A stretch of 64,000 bases of DNA from the NCBI GenBank assembly GCA_027422505.1, contig JAPQWV010000487.1, positions 310,001-374,000 of the forward strand, written 5' to 3'. The notes beneath the pieces were generated by a model, which was not told where the DNA came from, did not search any database, and saw only the letters and a program-made list of their open reading frames with translations. The translations under genes were made by a program, and so were the position numbers. Origin of the DNA: Craterostigma plantagineum. Lineage: Eukaryota > Streptophyta > Magnoliopsida > Lamiales > Linderniaceae. Below are positions 24,407 to 35,516 of this stretch, one piece after another (within the stretch, counting starts at the first letter, position 1; every line of letters starts with the position of its first letter).

Positions 24407-25383
24407 GGGGCTCCTCTCAGAACTCAAGGAGAACTTCATAGGGACGAAACCTAAGAGAAACTAAGAGGAAGAAGAACCCTAGAAGTCGCTCTTTCATTCA
24501 GAGATCCGTAAGAGGCGATCCAACAACGTAGTTACGCCTAGTCGATCGAGGAACGAGAGCTCCACCTCAGAAACGCCATACTCACTTCTCAGGGAAGATT
24601 TAATGAGTTCTCTTACCTTATTTTCTTTAAATCTCGTTGTTGTGACGTCCAATATGAGTAGCTAATCCTCTTGTGTGTTTGGGAGTAGATGAACGTTGGG
24701 TTATGTCGTAGTTAAAGCGTAGGATAATCGTGAACACGTGTATTCGACTATTTATCGTTCTATGATATTGCTTCTTTGTCTCAATATGTCTATGTGTTGA
24801 TATGAATGTGTGGTATGTCGTTTAGGGCGACAACTAAATAACAATTAGGCCGTTCATAGACGTTAGGATTCGAATATAGGGCGACAGCAAATATTCGGTC
24901 ATCGCTATTTGGTGATTAACGATTTTAGATTCCCACGAATGTTTAGGGCGACAGCAAATCCGTGAGTGGGTAGAAAGTTACCGCGATTTAGTTGATTTTC
25001 ACGTAGGAACGACATTCCATAGCTTTAGCCGACAGCACCTAACGGGATTCGAAGCCCGAACACATATTTGTTATCTTAAGTTACTCGTATTACCTTAGCT
25101 TCGCTTCTTTATTCTCTTATTTCCTTAAGTTGCGCTGTTAAATTAGTCCGTAGTATAAACAAATCCTACTATTTTATTTAGGCTAAATATCGATTCGATA
25201 GGTTAATATTAGTATTCATTTTATTCCTCGTGTTCGATACTCGGATATTCACTATAGCTATATTACAAACGATAGGTACACTGCCTATCGCGCGTGATTC
25301 TAGTTATAATATATTCGTTTTAATTATTACTTGACGTACTCGCACGACCTTTATTTAAATATACACGCACGCGATCAAGTTTT

Positions 25384-25401
25384 TGGCGCCGTTGTCGGGG
25401 A
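25384..25401 (+). other. Primer-binding site (tRNA-Asp)
   Basis: TGGCGCCGTTGTCGGGGA, six bases past the LTR end, matches the complement of plant tRNA-Asp(GUC) 3' end with one mismatch. This is the usual primer of Athila elements. Confidence 0.9.
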
Positions 25402-25573
25402 GTAGATTGATATTAGGAACACCCTAGTTCGGTAGTTTAGCTATTTTCCCAGTTTTGGTTAATTGCGTTATTTGTTTCCTACATCATTATTAGTATCGTT
25501 ACCTTTCCGACATATTTGTCTAGTTCTTCGCTAAATTTCGCTTTCATTCATTGAAGGTACTGTTTGACAGTGG

Positions 25574-27512
25574 ATGACCCGAAACCACCCATCAGGCCCC
25601 ATTGTTGAAGGAGATTCAGATTTCGAGCAGAAATTACGAAGGCAGCTCAGATACAATTCAGAAGGCACGGCTAGTAATTATAAGGAAGCGTTGGTCAGCT
25701 ATTCAGATGATAACTCTCAGGAGTCAGCAGACAATTCTCGAACAGAGACGTCCAAGGACAATCGAGAGATAGAAGTCGAGATGGCAGACCGAAGAGTACC
25801 GACCCACCAAGACCAAGAAGAGGAACAATCTTTACAAGATTCACTTAAGAACGCCTCCCTCGGCGGTACAGAATCGGTGATTGTTATTCCTTCGATCGCG
25901 AATAACGATTTTGAGCTGAAGCATGCTTGGCTTCAGATGATCTTTCAGACGGCTCAGTTTGAGGGGAATCCTGATGATGACCCGTACTCTCACCTGAAGG
26001 CTTTTCTTACAGTAACAGACACCATCAAGATCAATGGGGTCCCGAGTGATGCGATTAAACTAATGTTGTTTCCGTTCTCACTCAAGTACAGGGCGAAGGA
26101 TTGGTTGGAGATGTTACCGCCTAGATCAATCACTACGTGGGAAGAACTACGAGCAGCATTCATCGGCCATTACTTCCCCCTGTCAAAGGTGTTAAGGCTA
26201 AAGACAGAAATCTCCCTTTTTCACCAGAAGGATTCAGAGAATCTTTACGAGGTATGGGAGAGGTACAAGTCCCTCTTGAAGAAGTGCCCACAACACGGGA
26301 TGTCGAAGGCCGCCATGATCAATCGATTTCACGAGGGCCTCAATGATCAAACCGTTCATATGTTACACGGAGCCGCGGGAGGAGGGCTCGTGAAGCTCAA
26401 TGCCACAGACGCTTGGAATCTAATCGAAGATTACTCGAGAAACAGCTTCATGAGAGGCAACACGAGGATAAAGACTCCAGGAGTGTGAGCGAGGAGAATG
26501 CTTCAAATGCCAAGTTCGAGGCGTTGCAACAACAAATTGCGACTACCAATTCCCAGCTTCAGACGGTGATCAACACACTACTTCCAAAGGCCGGGCAAAC
26601 ACAGCCAGTACATGCCGTGATGACCACCACATCACCTCAGAAGCCGTACACACCACAGTGCGAGATTTGTGGCGCAGCTCACGAAACCGTAGAATGCCAA
26701 GTCGGACAATCACTGGAGCATGTCGACTACATGGGCAATTATCAAGGACAAAGAAGCTTCCAACCTCGTGCACATCCGAATCTTTCCTACGGAAATCAAG
26801 CCATCAAGTGCAAAGGCAATCCGGTTTCCAACAAGGACCATCACCGGGATTTCAAGCCGGAGGATCAAGCAATCACTATCAGAATACAGCCCAGGGTTCA
26901 GGATCAAATGACATGAGGGATATGAAGGGTATGATGGAGAGACACCTCCCGAACTTCGATAAGACTACTCAAGACCACGAGAGTCGATTAACAAAGATGG
27001 AAGAACAATTCCAGTCCATCGATCTCCGAACTCAAAATACAGATGCGTCTGTACGAAAATTGGAGTTGCAAGTTGGCCAAATAGCAAAGCAATTGGCTGA
27101 GCGACCCCAAGGTTCACTTCCCAGTTATACCGAGACGAATCCGAGGGAACACTGCAAGGCCGTCGCTTTAAGGAACGGAAAGGAGCTACAAGAACGGGAG
27201 CAGACTGTAAGAAAACAATCTTTGGAAAAAACTAACGTCGAGGGCCATGAAGAACGGGTTTTAAAGAAAAACGAAGAAGAGAAGCCCGAAAGAGTGGAAG
27301 TTGAAAAAGAGAATGAGAAGGTCATTAGCCAACCAAAGCCATATCAACCCAAGATTCCATATTCAGCTAGACTGAGGATGGACCGCGATGAGGAACAGTT
27401 CGGTAAATTCATGGGTATGTGTAAACAAATGCATGTTAACTTACCTTTTGTTGAAGCCATTACGCAGATGCCTTGTTTCGCGAAGTTTCTAAAGGATTTG
27501 CTCACCAACTGA
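25574..27512 (+). pseudogene. gag: Athila-type gag, frame-shifted
   Basis: Starts at ATG 25574. The capsid domain is at about residues 105-290 (FELKHAWLQMIF, FEGNPDDDPYSHL, KDWLEMLPPRSITTWEEL, HEGLNDQT). The first frame ends at 26486-26488. Reading continues in another frame (26413-26916) through a zinc-like CEICGAAHETVEC and then in a third (about 26850-27512) through a long charged linker (SRLTKMEEQF, LELQVGQIAKQLAERPQGSL) to QMPCFAKFLKDLLTN before TGA 27510-27512. At least two frameshifts separate the parts, so no full Gag is made. The protease lies in the same frame beyond the TGA. Confidence 0.88.
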
Positions 27513-28020
27513 AGGAAGCTTGAGGATGTGTCCACTGTATGCCTAAGAGGAGAATGTTCAGCTATCCTACAAAGCAAGATACCGAAGAAGATTAAGGATC
27601 CAGGGAGTTTTACTATTCCCTGTCTTATTGGCGATGTCGTTATTGAACGTGCTTTAGCCGATTTAGGAGCCAGTATAAATCTAATGCCATACTCCATGTT
27701 TAAGAAACTAGGACTCGGCGAGCCCAGACCCACTAGGATGAGCCTCCAATTGGCCGATAGATCTTTAAAATATCCTCGAGGTGTTATCGAGGATGTCCTA
27801 GTTAAAGTGGATAACTTTATTATCCCCGCCGATTTTGTCATCTTGGATATGGAGGAAGACGAAACATTCCTCTTATCCTAGGTCGGCCCTTTTTAGCCAC
27901 CGGTGAATCAATGATAGATGTCAGAAATGGCACTTTGACTCTAACGGTGGACGGTGAGAAAGTGACTTTTAATATGGCAGATTATATGAAAAACCCTAGC
28001 TCACTTGATGATAAATGTTA
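27513..28020 (+). pseudogene. pol: Athila-type aspartic protease
   Basis: Retropepsin-like domain in frame with the gag tail: CSAILQSKIPKKIKDPGSFT, then the active-site block ALADLGASINLMP (about 27651-27690) and FVILDMEED (about 27837). Athila proteases use DLGAS in place of DSGA. TAG at 27879-27881 and a further break (TAG at 28019-28021) precede the RT frame. Confidence 0.85.
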
Positions 28021-28024
28021 GTAC

Positions 28025-31000
28025 GTGGATATGTTTGAGCATGATGTTATCTTCTCTTTGGAAGACTTATTGCAGGTTATTGGTGGAAACGATAAGCAAA
28101 TATCCACAATGATGGCCAGTGATGAGTATGACGACGACATTGATGAGCCCGTAACGACTGTCCACGAAAGTAAAGAGGAGGATAAGGAGAAAAGCTCGAT
28201 CGAAGAGCCACCAATCCTTGAACTCAAGCAATTGCCCGAGCACCTCGAATATGCATTTTTAGACGGTGATTCAAACTTATCGGTGATTATATCTTCAAAC
28301 CTCGACGATGGGCAGAAAGACCAACTATTAGAAGTGTTGCGAGAGCACAAGAAGGCCTTGGCATGGAAGATATCAGACATTCGGGGGATTAGCCCGAGTT
28401 TTTGTACGCACAAAATTCTCGTGGAGGACGACTTCAAACCTGTAGCCCAACGACAAAGGAGGTTAAACCCGAACATGAAGGACGTTGTCAAAAAGGAAGT
28501 TATTAAGCTACTAGACGCCGGAGTGATCTATCCGATCTCAGATAGTGCGTGGGTTAGTCCAGTTCAGGTGGTTCCGAAGAAGGGAGGCATGACAGTCGTC
28601 CCCAATGAAAAGAACGAGTTGATTCCGACAAGGACTGTAACCGGATGGCGTGTATGCATTGACTACAGGAAGTTGAATGACGCCACAAGAAAAGATCATT
28701 TTCCTTTACCCTTTATTGATCAAATGCTTGAAAAGTTATCTGGGCATGCATTTTACTGTTTTCTTGATGGCCTGTCAGGTTATTTGCAGATTCCTATAGC
28801 ACCGGAGGACCAAGAGAAGACCATGTTTACTTGCCAGTTTGGAATTATCGGCGAATGCCATTTGGATTGTGCAATGCCCCTGCCACATTTCAACGATGCA
28901 TGATGGCGATATTTGGTGAATTGGTTGGCGACATTATGGACGTGTTCATGGATGATTTCTCACTGTTCGGTACCTCTTTTAATAATTGCTTAACTAATCT
29001 TAAGAGTGTGTTAGAACGTTGTGAAGAAACAAATTTAGCGCTTAATTGGGAAAAATGTCATTTTATGGTTCGGAAGGGAATAGTTTTGGGACACAAGATA
29101 TCCTTGAAGGGGATTGAAGTGGACCGAGCTAAGATCGAGACAATAGAAAATTACCAATCCCCTCGAACGTAAAGGCTGTTAGGAGCTTTCTAGGTCATGC
29201 GGGATTTTATCGTCGATTCATAAAGGATTTTTCGAAAATCGCACGGCCGATGTCTAAGTTACTAGAAAAAGATGCTCCGTTCGATTTTAATGACGAATGT
29301 GTTAATGCCTTCATGTTGCTTAAAGAGAGACTTGTATCCGCACCCATTATGGCTGCTCCCGATTGGGGGTTACCTTTTGAACTAATGTGCGATGCTAGTG
29401 ACTACGCAGTGGGGGCTGTATTTTCGACCAATCTATTATGCAAGTAAGACGTTGGATGCAGCTCAAGCCAACTACACCACTACCGAGAAGGAACTCCTGG
29501 CTGTCGTGTTCGCCTTCGACAAATTCAGGTCATATCTTATTTTAACGAAAGTTATTGTTTTTACTGACCATCCTGCACTTAAGTATTTACTAGCGAAGCC
29601 AAATGCAAAGCCTCGACTCATTAGATGGATTCTAATCCTTCAAGAGTTCGACATCGAGATTCGGGACAAGAAAGGTGCAGAGAACGTTGTTGCGGACCAT
29701 CTATCTCGACTAGAGGAGCATGAAATACAAGATACCGACAGAAGGACAATCGTTGATACGTTCCCGGACGAGCATTTATACGCCATACGAACAGTAAGCG
29801 AAGGAACCCCTTGGTTTGCAGATTTAGCTAACTATCTTGTTGCGAGGATTTTACCTAAAGAGTACACGTGTCAGCAAAAGAAGAAATTCTTTTCTGACTT
29901 GAAGTACTACTTTTGGGAAGATCCTTATCTTTTCAGGAGATGTGCAGACCAAGTGATCCGAAGGTGCGTTGCATTCCCCGAAACAATGAAAATTATTGAG
30001 CATTGACACGGCGGACCAACTGGAGGGCATTATGCAGCTAATCGAACCGCCCAAAAGGTACTTGAATGTAGCTTCTATTGGCCAACGATTTTTAAGGACG
30101 CTAATATGTACGTCAACACATGTGACCAATGTCAACGAGCAGGTAACATTTCTAAACGTGATGAAATGCCTCAGAACTTTATTTTAGTTTGCGAAGTGTT
30201 CGATGTTTGGGGCATAGACTTTATGGGTCCATTTCCAAGTTCGTACAACAACAAATATATCATTGTGGCCGTTGACTATGTATCCAAGTGGGCGGAAGCG
30301 CAAGCTTTACCCACGAACGATGCTAGAGTTGTTGTTAGATTTCTACGAGCATTATTTTCACGGTTCGGGTCACCTAAATGTATTATTAGTGATAGGGGTA
30401 CTCATTTTTGCAACACCCAATTCGCACGTACATTAGAAAGATATGGTGTTAAGCATAGCATTTCTACTCCTTATCACCCACAATCAAGTGGTCAAGTAGA
30501 AGTAGTGAACCGTGAGTTGAAGCGCATTCTAGAGAAAACCATAGATGGGAATCGTCGGGAATGGGCGAATAAGCTTAACGACGCACTTTGGGCCTATAGG
30601 ACTGCATATAAGACACCAATAGGCACCACTCCATATCGACTAGTTTACGGAAAAGCATGTCACCTTCCTGTTGAACTAGAACATAAAGCCTACAGGGCGA
30701 TAAAGTCTTTAAACCTCGATTTGGTGCAAGCCGGTGAAAAACGTAAGCTCCAGATCAATGAGGTTGATTAATGGCGATTGCCGGCATACGACAATGCAAA
30801 AATGTATAAGGAGCGCTCAAAAGCGTATCACGATAAGAAGATCAAGCAACATAGAGAATTTCAAGAGGGGGATCAAGTCCTCCTTTTCAATTCTTGTCTT
30901 CGACTTTTTCCCGGAAAGCTAAGATCTCGTTGGTCTGGACCTTTTACAGTTACTCTTGTCTTTCCCTATGGTAGTGTCGAAATTTCAAGTGTTGAGCAGG

Positions 31001-31101
31001 GAAATTTCAAGGTTAATGGCCATCGACTGAAGCATTATTACGGAGGAGGAGCAGACACAGGCACAAAGGAGGTCATGTACCTCAATTTCAAGCTATCGTA
31101 G
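28025..31101 (+). pseudogene. pol: Athila-type RT, RNase H and integrase
   Basis: RT begins in frame 2 (WRVCIDYRKLND near 28646, FYCFLDGLSGY), shifts near 28855 to frame 1 (RMPFGLCNAPATFQ, FMDDFSLF with catalytic pair 28951-28956), and breaks again at 29170-29172. The thumb runs in frame 3 ([30 protein letters not shown]). RNase H and integrase are in frame 1 from about 29420: [42 protein letters not shown] at 30004-30006 precedes the HHCC domain (HYAANRT ... CDQCQRAG) and the integrase core ([35 protein letters not shown]). TAA at 30769-30771, then a C-terminal domain to 31101. Non-functional, but every domain can be traced. Confidence 0.88.
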
Positions 31102-31471
31102 AACGAAAAAGGGTACGTCCGGCTCACGACGTTAAAGAAGCGCTTCTTGGGAGGCAACCCAGGTATTTTTATTTATGTTTTAGGCATTATTAAAAAAATA
31201 ATAATAATATATCTTAATAATCTCAAACTATATATTAAATTAAACAACAATAATAATAATAGCAACATTAAAATCTTAAATAATAGTCAATTTATTGCGA
31301 ATAATGAGGAGGGTTACAACGCAGAGTCTAGAGACGAGATAGGAACGATAGTTTTATTTCATAAAAGATTGTTACAACACCATTACAACGTGTGAAGGTC
31401 CAACACAAAAGGACATTAAAACTGCGAATAACAGACAGAACAATAGTTTATTTTTGCTTCATAAGGGCGGG
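31102..31471 (+). other. Post-pol segment with conserved Athila GCGCTTCTTGGGAGG motif
   Basis: AAGAAGCGCTTCTTGGGAGG (31136-31155), followed by CAACCCAGG, is a motif commonly found just after pol in Athila-type elements; its role is unknown. The rest is AT-rich with AAT runs (31195-31290) and no credible ORF on the plus strand. Confidence 0.5.
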
Positions 31472-31636
31472 TTACACACAAGTGCACCTGGTGATAACCC
31501 AACACACAAAAGCAAGTAAAACTCCACACAAACCGAAAAGAAGAACAAGGTAAAGTGATAGCATATCTAAATTACGACGAATCCTTGCATACTCTTCACT
31601 CTCATTCTCACGATCTTGTTGTTGTCCCCAAAACAT
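31472..31636 (-). CDS. Antisense small ORF with one membrane span (hypothetical)
   Basis: Minus-strand ORF of 54 residues from the ATG at 31636-31634 (the open frame extends upstream without ATG). The N-terminal half is charged (QQQDRENESEEYARIRR); the C-terminal half is one hydrophobic span of about 25 residues (LSLYLVLLFGLCGVLLAF...) with a Cys-rich end. A canonical TATA box lies about 85 bases upstream on the same strand and no upstream ATG intervenes. Antisense extra ORFs are known in the related Tat lineage; I do not recognise this one. It could be chance, as the region is poorly constrained. Confidence 0.35.
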   Translation of the reverse strand: MFWGQQQDRENESEEYARIRRNLDMLSLYLVLLFGLCGVLLAFVCWVITRCTCV

Positions 31637-31721
31637 CGTAGCTAACCTAAATACTGAAAATAAGATTGTTGAAGACGTGGGTTTATGGTAGATGATGCTA
31701 TTGTGTTGTTCTACCAATATC

Positions 31722-31729
31722 TATTTATA
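31722..31729 (-). promoter_or_regulatory. Antisense TATA box inside Athila element
   Basis: Reads CTATAAATAG on the minus strand (31730-31721), the classic plant TATA form. Expected start near 31690-31700, giving a leader of about 60 bases to the ATG at 31636. The inverted palindrome array lies upstream of it (32020-32667). Confidence 0.4.
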
Positions 31730-31917
31730 GGCATGAAGGGCACAAAAGCATCATTTTCAAAACCAGCAAATCAAATAAATGATACAGACGAATTTTTGAC
31801 TTGGAGATCTGACGCCGCGCAAGAAAGTGATATTTCCTTTGTCGAATATTAGATTTTTCCTCGCGCCAATCGTTCTCGAAAAATTCGTCGATTGCGTGTC
31901 AATCATAGTTAAAATAT

Positions 31918-31952
31918 ATATTATTTAATAATAATCATATATATATATATTA

Positions 31953-31983
<31 letters not shown>

Positions 31984-32243
31984 TAAAATAAAATAAAAAT
32001 AATAAAAAAAATTATTGAAGTCACGGCCGCGACTAGGCCCAACCACTGCCACTGCCTACATTCACGGCCATGTGCTTAGCCACTCACGGCCGTGAATCAT
32101 TGAACAACAATCCACGTCTCACACTGCCAACATTCACGGCCTGTAACCTACTGAGTCGCGACCGTGAAAGATGCATTACTCATACACTGCCTGTAGTCAC
32201 GGCTTGTGGATATCAATTCACGGCCGTGACTCGGAATAAAAAA

Positions 32244-32288
<45 letters not shown>

Positions 32289-32508
32289 ATAATAAAAATA
32301 AATAAATAAATAAATAATAAAATAATAATAATAATAAATAAATAAATAAATAAAATAATATAGAGTAATATTATAAAAAAAATTTATAATAAAATAATAA
32401 ATATATTTAAAAAATTATATATATATAATAATAAAAAAAATATATAAATCCAAAAAATATATATATAATAATAATAATAAAATAAAAAAAAAATTAGTAA
32501 TTAAGTTT
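31918..32508. repeat. AT-rich microsatellites (AAT/AAAT runs)
   Basis: Long imperfect (AAT)n, (AAAT)n and (AT)n stretches at 31918-32010 and 32238-32508, splitting the two palindrome clusters. Unlikely to be coding. Confidence 0.9.
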
Positions 32509-32667
32509 GTCACGGCCCGTGTCTCTGTAGTCACGGCCGTGACGTACGCTTAATTAACTCACTGCCCGAAGTCACGGCCTATGACCCAGGAGTCACGGCC
32601 GTGACTCGGACAAATGAAACCCTCTGCTCCTTTTCACGGCCTGTGAATTACTATTCACGGCCGCGAA
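32020..32667 (-). repeat. Inverted internal copies of the LTR palindrome array
   Basis: Two clusters (32020-32235 and 32509-32667) hold TCACGGCCGTGA or close variants with half-sites and CACTGCC. Read on the minus strand the order is palindrome, about 20 bases, half-site, GGCAGTG: the LTR unit in reverse. Perfect palindromes are at 32084, 32218, 32541 and 32591 (approximate starts). They lie between an antisense TATA box and a leader-like sense stretch, and may form a divergent promoter. Confidence 0.75.
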
Positions 32668-33444
32668 CCTTGCGATTTCAACCCTTTTAAACCTCATTCT
32701 ATTATTCTATTCATCTTCTTCGCCACATCTCCGACCAATATTACTCGTCTCATTCACCACATCTCCGACCACGTCGCCGCCGCATAACCTATCTCGGCGA
32801 CACCAACAAACAACACCGATTACACTTTTTATTTTGGTAAAATCAAATGGTATGTATACTCGCCACCCTAACTTTCGGTTAAAGGCGACCTTCGATATTG
32901 AGGTTGATTTTCGTGTTTATATTGCTCTTTCATTACTAGATTTATGCTATAAACATGTTGGGGTTGACGGATTTGCAGTTTTCCTGTGTTAATTTCGATT
33001 TTGGGCGATGAACCCTAATTTTTGAAATTGGGGCTTTTACAATTTGGGTCAAATTTGGTGTTTGCACTACTCTTTATGGTTAGATATATGCTTTGAACGC
33101 CTTGGGTGTGATTAATTTCATGATTTCGTCGGTTAATTTTGATTTGGGAATGATAAACCCTAATTTCATAAATTGGGGAATTTTGGAATTTGTAACGGAA
33201 TTGGTTGCGTTTAGTGGTTTGTTTGCCATTGATTCATCGAATAGAATCTAAGTATGTGCTTGGTTGATCTATTATTGTCATTTGCATGAGTATTGTAGTT
33301 CGTCTTTTATGTGTTCGACAAAATGCCGCTTTGAATTGATATATGTTTTTGTTTTGGAATTATAATTTTTGTCGCAACGTTGGTCGAGTCGAGCTGTGTT
33401 GAGTATCATTTTCTCGCCAACTCACATTTGGACTTCTAAGTACC
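32668..33444 (+). promoter_or_regulatory. Leader-like stretch before the Athila extra ORF
   Basis: Begins with TTTTAAACC and a CT-rich stretch (32695-32790) like a plant 5' leader, then ATG|GTATGT (32847-32855), which looks like a splice donor, then a T-rich intron-like segment with pairs of similar sentences (GAACCCTAATTT near 33010 and ATAAACCCTAATTT near 33151). The ORF start ACCATGG is at 33442-33448. An acceptor is not obvious. This could be a promoter, leader and intron for ORF 33445; suggestion only. Confidence 0.3.
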
Positions 33445-34805
33445 ATGGGTAAGAGCCGAACCGCTGCAGGACGTGCTAACGATTCGCGATCAACGAGTCG
33501 TTCACGTCGAGGCCAAAACACGCCGTCACTACTAGAGGCTATGGGGCAGTTTGACGATGAGACACACCAGGCCCGTTACAACCGGCTAAAGAATACGGAG
33601 TTCATTCCGACTGATCAAATTGACCACGACACGTTGGAAAAGTATCACATCGAGCAGCAAGTGGCCGGCTACGCGTCCCTCAGCGGATGGCTCGACTTCT
33701 TCCACATTGACGAGCCGGCCTATAAGGAGCTAACCTTGGAGTTCTTATCCACCTACTCTTTCAATGAAAACGGGCGTGACAGAATTACGTTCAGGGCTTT
33801 TAATACGGAGCACACCATCCATGAGGACGATATTTGCAAGGCGCTTGGATTGAGGCTACCATACTTTGGAGACCAGGGCCGATTCCCAGACGCATATTAC
33901 AAGGAGTACCTTAAGTATCCGACGCAGCGCCAGACCTGTTGGGCGGAACTCGCGCGACCCGGCGAACCTGCCTTTAGTGTGAAGACCTCGAAGGCGTCTT
34001 CGCTCAGGAGCCCTGGTTTACGTTACATCCACCGGTTGCTTTCGACCTCGCTCACACCAAGGGGCGACTCGCACGGCGTGATTGGACTTCGCGATCTGTA
34101 CTACTTGGCCAAGATGCAGCGTGGTCAACTGGTGCACTTAGGATTGGGCATGGCCTACGCCTTCAGTGCCCAGGCTGATGTTCGTAGTCACGGGAAGATC
34201 GCAGTGGGCCGTTTATTACGAAGGTTATCAAGGGACTCAACTCCTGGCCAGCAAATCCACCAGAGATGGAGATTGTGGGTGGGCGTAATCTGGTCAACGA
34301 GGAGATGATGTTGAAGATGAATATGTTGATCAAAGCCTCCAACTGGTCCCGCTCGAACAAGGTTTACGTCTGGCACGAGGTCTACCGTGGGCAGACGGAC
34401 CTGGGCGACGCATTCCCGGAGCCACTAGAAATTGAGAGCGTGGGGCCATTCCCAGTTCACCCCGACACTGCCGGCACTTCCCATTCCTCCGGATACCACG
34501 AAGGGGAATCATCAGGGGTCGCTCCTTTTGCCTCAGCCGCAGACCTTCACACACTACGCGAGGACATGCTACGTTACCATGAGGAGGCCATACGGCGTGA
34601 CGAGGAGACACGGCACCGCCAGGACGAGTACGAGCGTCGAAATGAGGAAGCCCACCGACGCTACCGTGAGGAGCAACAGCGATATGAGCTGGCCCTTCAG
34701 GCGATGGACGCCGCGATGAAACATACACAGGAGTCCGTTCGACTTGCTCAGGAATCGATGGCCCACCTTCGCCCGCGGCCACCATCGCCCCCACCACCAC
34801 ATTAG
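33445..34805 (+). pseudogene. ATHILA ORF-1-like protein, one frameshift
   Basis: Starts at a strong-context ATG. The N-terminal 250 residues resemble the ATHILA ORF-1 family domain found in Athila elements (LTLEFLSTYSFN, ITFRAFNTEHTIHEDDICKALGLR, YIHRLLSTSLTPRGDSHGVI). Near 34200 the frame changes: the first frame ends at 34306-34308, while GPFITKVIKGLN continues in frame 3 to the TAG at 34803-34805. The C-terminus has a Ser/Gly/Pro stretch, then a strong charged coiled coil (REDMLRYHEEAIRRDEETRH on, 34555-34770) and a PPSPPPPH end. No membrane span. Its role in the element is unknown; it sits in the env-like position downstream of pol. Confidence 0.75.
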
Positions 34806-35516
34806 TTTCGTTTATGTTATGTTTTTCTATTAGTACTCTTTTGTGTTGGTCTAGTACTCATGTACTTGTGATGACTATGACATATTTTGTTATCTTTTAT
34901 TATTTCCTCCGTGCGTTTAATTTTTGAGTGTTTTCAGGAAATGTGACACGAATTCAGGCTACGACTCAAAATATTTCAAAATCAAGTTCAACTACATCAT
35001 ATGGTAGAAGACGGACCACGCCATTTTTTTTCAGGGGAGTCACGTTATTTCAATTTCTGTTACCTTCCTTTTATTTATTTTACACGTTGAGGACAACGTG
35101 CATCTTAAGTGTGGGGAGGGGGAATTTTGTTTGGGAATTTTGTTCAAAATTTACGTGAAATTTTTTATGACGTGCCGTGGCTATTAAATCTATGAAAATA
35201 TGGCATGATTATTGGCGTTCATCTCAAAGTGGATGCATATTAGGGAGTCTAGTAAGCGATAAAGACATGCATCAATGATTTAATCTTTTTAGCATGAATA
35301 GATATAGTGTTACTTTGAGAGATTCACACACATATCCCATGTTCCGTTGTGAGAGTTTGAGCTGACGAGCTTTTGCTCATTTTCTTGGTTGTGTGAGTAG
35401 TGCATAATTTACGTCTGTCTAGAACTTGCATGCTTGATACGCATTGAAATTTCTTATTGCGTGTTTTGTACGAATATGACGAAGGCATTAGGAAATAAGT
35501 CCACGGCCAAAGTTCC
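34806..35516 (+). other. Athila 3' non-coding region with an internal PPT-like motif
   Basis: No credible ORF. At 35103-35125 the sequence TCTTAAGTGTGGGGAGGGGG follows GTTGAGGACAACGTG. It closely matches the true PPT context before the 3' LTR (TTGAGGACAAG... CTTAAGTGTGGGGAGG at 39355-39388). So the element has two PPT copies about 4.3 kb apart, or about 1.4 kb without the solo LTR. Confidence 0.65.

Larger units (their letters stand above)
23662..25377 (+). repeat. 5' LTR of Athila-type element
   Basis: 1716 bp, TG...CA. Holds the TCACGGCCGTGA array (23861-24370), a TATA-like box after it, and downstream several GGGCGACAGCAAAT words (near 24889, 24946 and a variant at 24827) in the probable R/U5 part. 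Confidence 0.95.
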
